Source: Xanthobacteraceae bacterium (GTDB taxonomy: Bacteria > Pseudomonadota > Alphaproteobacteria > Rhizobiales > Xanthobacteraceae). From it: DNA of 64,000 nt. The notes below the pieces were generated by a model, which did no database searches, had not been told where the DNA came from, and was given only the letters and a program-made list of their open reading frames with translations. This document shows, piece after piece, positions 63,621 to 64,000 of the stretch (position 1 is its first letter; each line of letters begins with the position of its first letter). The DNA is taken from the NCBI GenBank assembly GCA_019746355.1, contig JAIESC010000010.1:62001-126000 (forward strand), written 5' to 3'. A program made the translations under genes and the position numbers.

Positions 63621-64000
63621 CTACTTCTTCCTCAAATCCCGCACGCGCACGGCCTTGCCCTGCGAGCGCGGCAATTCGCCCGGCGATTTCAGCGCGATGG
63701 CGCAGCTCACGCCGAGCCGCGCTTTGATCCGCCCGACAATGTCGCCGGCAACTCTGCCGTGGAACGCCTCGTCCTGCACAGCTCCCGGCGCAAGCTCGAT
63801 TTCCACCGTCATCGCATCGAGCGCGCCCTCGCGCGTCAGCACGATCTGGTAGTGCGGCGCGACGTCCGGCATGCCGACCAGCACCGCCTCGACCTGCGAC
63901 GGGTACACGTTCACGCCGCGGATGATCATCATGTCGTCGTCGCGGCCGGTCACGCGCAGAATGCGCCGGTGCGTGCGCCCGCAGGCGCACGGCTCGTCGG
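63621..64000 (-). CDS. Phenylacetate-CoA-ligase-like protein, C-terminal part (truncated by window edge)
   Basis: About 126 residues of an adenylate-forming enzyme of the PaaK type. CACGRTHRRIL at the visible upstream end, then the hinge motif GRDDDMMIIRGVNVYPSQVE, and the C-terminal regulatory AMP-binding sub-domain ending SQGKAVRVRDLRKK with the conserved Lys. The frame runs out of the window. PaaK activates phenylacetate as phenylacetyl-CoA; related enzymes take other aromatic acids. Converges with the RND pump gene. Confidence 0.88.
   Translation of the reverse strand, partial: DEPCACGRTHRRILRVTGRDDDMMIIRGVNVYPSQVEAVLVGMPDVAPHYQIVLTREGALDAMTVEIELAPGAVQDEAFHGRVAGDIVGRIKARLGVSCAIALKSPGELPRSQGKAVRVRDLRKK

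Overview
The window is high-GC chromosomal DNA from an alphaproteobacterium. It most resembles a soil or plant-associated member of the Bradyrhizobium/Rhodopseudomonas/Xanthobacteraceae part of the Hyphomicrobiales. The reasons are the CysTWA, IlvC, LeuA and IpdC sequence types, many ABC, TctC and GntR catabolic modules, the typical 'TCATTCCGGGGC' intergenic palindromes, and LexA-type operators of the alphaproteobacterial form GTTC-N7-GTTC. No plasmid, phage, IS element or CRISPR array was seen. This placement is inference from memory, not from a database search.

Layout. 1-2.7 kb: sulfate importer cysT(partial)-cysW-cysA, then a DUF3182-like gene on the minus strand, a GST, a 53-residue small protein and an amidohydrolase. 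6.5-12.5 kb: a tightly packed operon of unknown purpose (rhodanese-ChrB fusion, beta-propeller, DUF1259 protein, small secreted protein, ABC ATPase, ABC-2/GldG-like fusion permease, secreted lectin-fold protein). 12.5-13.0 kb: a non-coding structured element (element A) with its own promoter and LexA-type box, followed by ilvC. 14.3-17.8 kb: two tandem paralogous LTA-synthase-like membrane enzymes. 17.8-20.6 kb: a SsuABC-type importer. 20.8-26.5 kb: pdxY, a PhzF protein, a NUDIX protein, a PanE-like reductase, two small genes and a DUF2778 protein. 26.6-28.4 kb: a leucine-rich leader peptide and leuA. 28.7-30.1 kb: a Spy-like protein, tRNA-Lys(CTT), and about 560 bp of gene debris.

30.1-42.1 kb is a probable nitrogen-heterocycle (nucleobase or triazine-like) uptake and degradation island. 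It holds RidA, a cytosine-deaminase-like amidohydrolase, a Liv-type importer whose permease LivM and both ATPases LivG and LivF are fused in one 835-residue chain, LivH and LivK, an NTF2-like protein, an adenosine/adenine deaminase, a GntR regulator, a second amidohydrolase and a cyanuric-acid-hydrolase/barbiturase-type ring-opening enzyme. 42.1-47.0 kb is an aromatic module (NTF2-like protein, TetR, NAD-dependent dehydrogenase, extradiol dioxygenase, TctC) with a repeated candidate operator. A frameshifted adenylate-cyclase-type pseudogene follows, then ipdC (phenylpyruvate/indolepyruvate decarboxylase, suggesting plant association).

49.7-57.9 kb is a nine-gene minus-strand catabolic operon (SsuB, SsuC, GntR, cupin, Ldh2, RidA, SDR, FAD monooxygenase, cupin) with a divergent substrate-binding protein. 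58.0-58.3 kb carries element B, a second copy of the structured element. 58.4-63.5 kb is TetR-MFP-RND efflux behind a perfect 20-bp palindrome, with a palindrome-rich repeat inside the operon. The window ends in a truncated phenylacetate-CoA-ligase-like gene.

The most novel signal is the element A/B pair. Each begins with TTGACA and a direct-repeat LexA-type box overlapping the promoter core. Each folds on paper into a closing stem (22 or 19 bp) that encloses four hairpins, followed by a small hairpin, a GGAAAA stretch and a 3' hairpin with a shared GCCCGAA loop. The inner stems differ in sequence but keep their pairing, and the apparent reading frames are not conserved. This fits a DNA-damage-responsive non-coding RNA family.
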